From Comamonadaceae bacterium (GTDB taxonomy: Bacteria > Pseudomonadota > Gammaproteobacteria > Burkholderiales > Burkholderiaceae_C): a stretch of DNA of 6,518 bases. A program made the translations under genes and the position numbers. This document shows, piece after piece, positions 5,656 through 6,518 of this stretch (position 1 is its first letter; every line of letters begins with the position of its first letter). The notes under the pieces were generated by a model. That model did no database searches and was not told where the DNA came from. It was given only the letters and a program-made list of their open reading frames with translations. The stretch lies in the NCBI GenBank assembly GCA_947372005.1, contig CANBRV010000127.1, positions 1 through 6,518 of the forward strand. The letters are read 5' to 3'.

Positions 5656-6518
5656 ATGAAGACACTGCTACCACTGGCAATTATTGCCCTGCAAGCCATA
5701 TCGAGCGTCGCCTACAGCCAGACCAGTTCTCCCGCTTACCCCAGCCGCCCTGTCACGCTCGTCGTGCCCTTTGCGCCTGGTGGTGGCACGGATATTGGTG
5801 CTCGTCTCATTGCCAACAAGCTCACACAAAAATGGGGGCAATCTGTCGTCGTCGATAACAAGGGCGGTGCGGGCGGCGTGCTCGGCGCGGACATTGTGGC
5901 GAAGGCCAAGGCGGACGGCTACACGCTTTTATTTGGCAACGTGGGCACGCAGTCCATCAATCCTGCGCTCTACAAAAAACTGCCCTACAACTTTGAGACC
6001 GCTTTCGCGCCCGTGTCGCTGGTAGCCGAGTTGCCGTTCTTTTTAATGACAAGTCCCAGCTTCGCACCCAAGACAGTCAAAGAACTGGTCGTTTACGCCA
6101 AAGCTAATCCAGAAAAAGTGACTTACGCCAGCTCAGGCAACGGTGGCTCGCCACATTTATCAGCTGAAGTCTTCTCCGCCATGGCAGGTGTCCGTATGAC
6201 GCACGTGCCCTACAAAGGCGGCGGCCCCGCCATGAACGACCTCATGGCGGGACACGTCAATATTTTGTTTGCGTCGGTGCTGGAGTCCATCGGATTCATC
6301 CAAACGGGCAAACTCAATGCGATGGCGGTCACCACTAAAGCCAGATCAAGCACGGCACCAAGCGTGCCTACCATTGCTGAAGGCGGCATGGATATTGGCA
6401 CTACCGCAGGGGTCTCGGGACTCTCGGGCTATGAGTCAGGATCGTGGATCGGCATACTCGCGCCCACGGGCACACCGCAGGCCATCATCAACAAAATTGC
6501 GTCCGATGTGAAAGAGGT
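5656..6518 (+). CDS. Bug/TctC-family periplasmic binding protein, C-terminus cut by window edge
   Basis: This is a tripartite tricarboxylate-type solute-binding protein of the Bug family, exported to the periplasm. I translated it by hand: 287 complete codons with no stop, where about 320-330 is usual, so some 35 residues are missing. A signal peptide covers about 1-21 with likely cleavage at AYS/Q. The family's ligand loop is PFAPGGGTDIGAR (38-50) with the carboxylate-contacting D46, followed by GGAGGVLGAD (70-79), YTLLFGNVGTQSINPALY, VTYASSGNGGSPHLSAE and THVPYKGGGPAMNDLMAG. Residues about 245-254 look like a small insertion compared with usual members. It starts 16 bases after dctM without a terminator, so it is probably in the same operon. 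The ligand is unknown: Bug proteins bind diverse small acids, and no TctA/TctB membrane genes are seen. Family call is secure; link to uronate is only contextual. Confidence 0.93.
   Translation, partial: MKTLLPLAIIALQAISSVAYSQTSSPAYPSRPVTLVVPFAPGGGTDIGARLIANKLTQKWGQSVVVDNKGGAGGVLGADIVAKAKADGYTLLFGNVGTQSINPALYKKLPYNFETAFAPVSLVAELPFFLMTSPSFAPKTVKELVVYAKANPEKVTYASSGNGGSPHLSAEVFSAMAGVRMTHVPYKGGGPAMNDLMAGHVNILFASVLESIGFIQTGKLNAMAVTTKARSSTAPSVPTIAEGGMDIGTTAGVSGLSGYESGSWIGILAPTGTPQAIINKIASDVKE
6413..6428 (+). repeat. Short 9-bp-spaced direct repeat inside the Bug gene
   Basis: TCTCGGG occurs at 6413-6419 and again at 6422-6428, exactly nine bases apart, and encodes VSGLSG. It lies next to the residues that look inserted in this protein. 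An in-frame slippage duplication would explain it, but a 7-base repeat could also arise by chance. Confidence 0.3.

Noticed and set aside
5684..6025. 113-residue plus-strand frame at the start of the Bug gene
   Set aside because: It is an out-of-frame shadow rich in Arg/Ser/Pro; the correct frame starting at 5656 gives a signal peptide and full Bug motifs.

Overview
The window comes from a Gram-negative bacterium, most likely a betaproteobacterium of the order Burkholderiales. I infer this from the betaproteobacterial look of the HemE and CcsB proteins, a Bug-family binding protein with no partner genes in view, and a TRAP transporter beside a uronate dehydrogenase. Base composition looks moderate and even across the window. 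I see no mobile elements, RNA genes or CRISPR arrays. The window is almost entirely coding.

Minus-strand half (1-1929): ccsB (System II cytochrome c maturation, heme handling) is followed after 10 bases by hemE (uroporphyrinogen decarboxylase, heme synthesis), which runs off the left edge. The two are probably co-transcribed and share a heme theme. The usual CcsB partner, ResB, is not next to ccsB.

Divergent regulatory region (1930-2032): about 100 bases separate ccsB from the plus-strand genes. It holds a 20-bp, nearly perfect palindrome (2002-2021, AGCGCT core) that looks like a LacI-family operator. It also holds candidate promoter elements facing both ways that interleave.

Plus-strand half (2033-6518): udh (uronate dehydrogenase), then dctP, dctQ and dctM (a complete TRAP transporter with separate Q and M subunits), then a Bug/TctC-type periplasmic binding protein cut by the right edge. 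Gaps are 41, 12, 2 and 16 bases with no recognisable terminator, so this reads as one operon. The likely model is that DctP captures a hexuronate (glucuronate or galacturonate) in the periplasm, DctQM imports it with a sodium gradient, and Udh oxidises it to an aldarolactone. A LacI-type repressor encoded elsewhere would control the operon. The later enzymes (lactonase, aldarate dehydratase and so on) are not in the window, and the role of the Bug protein is open.

Nothing here amounts to a clearly new system. The points most worth a second look are the operator and its interleaved divergent promoters, the Bug protein attached to a TRAP operon, and ccsB separated from resB.
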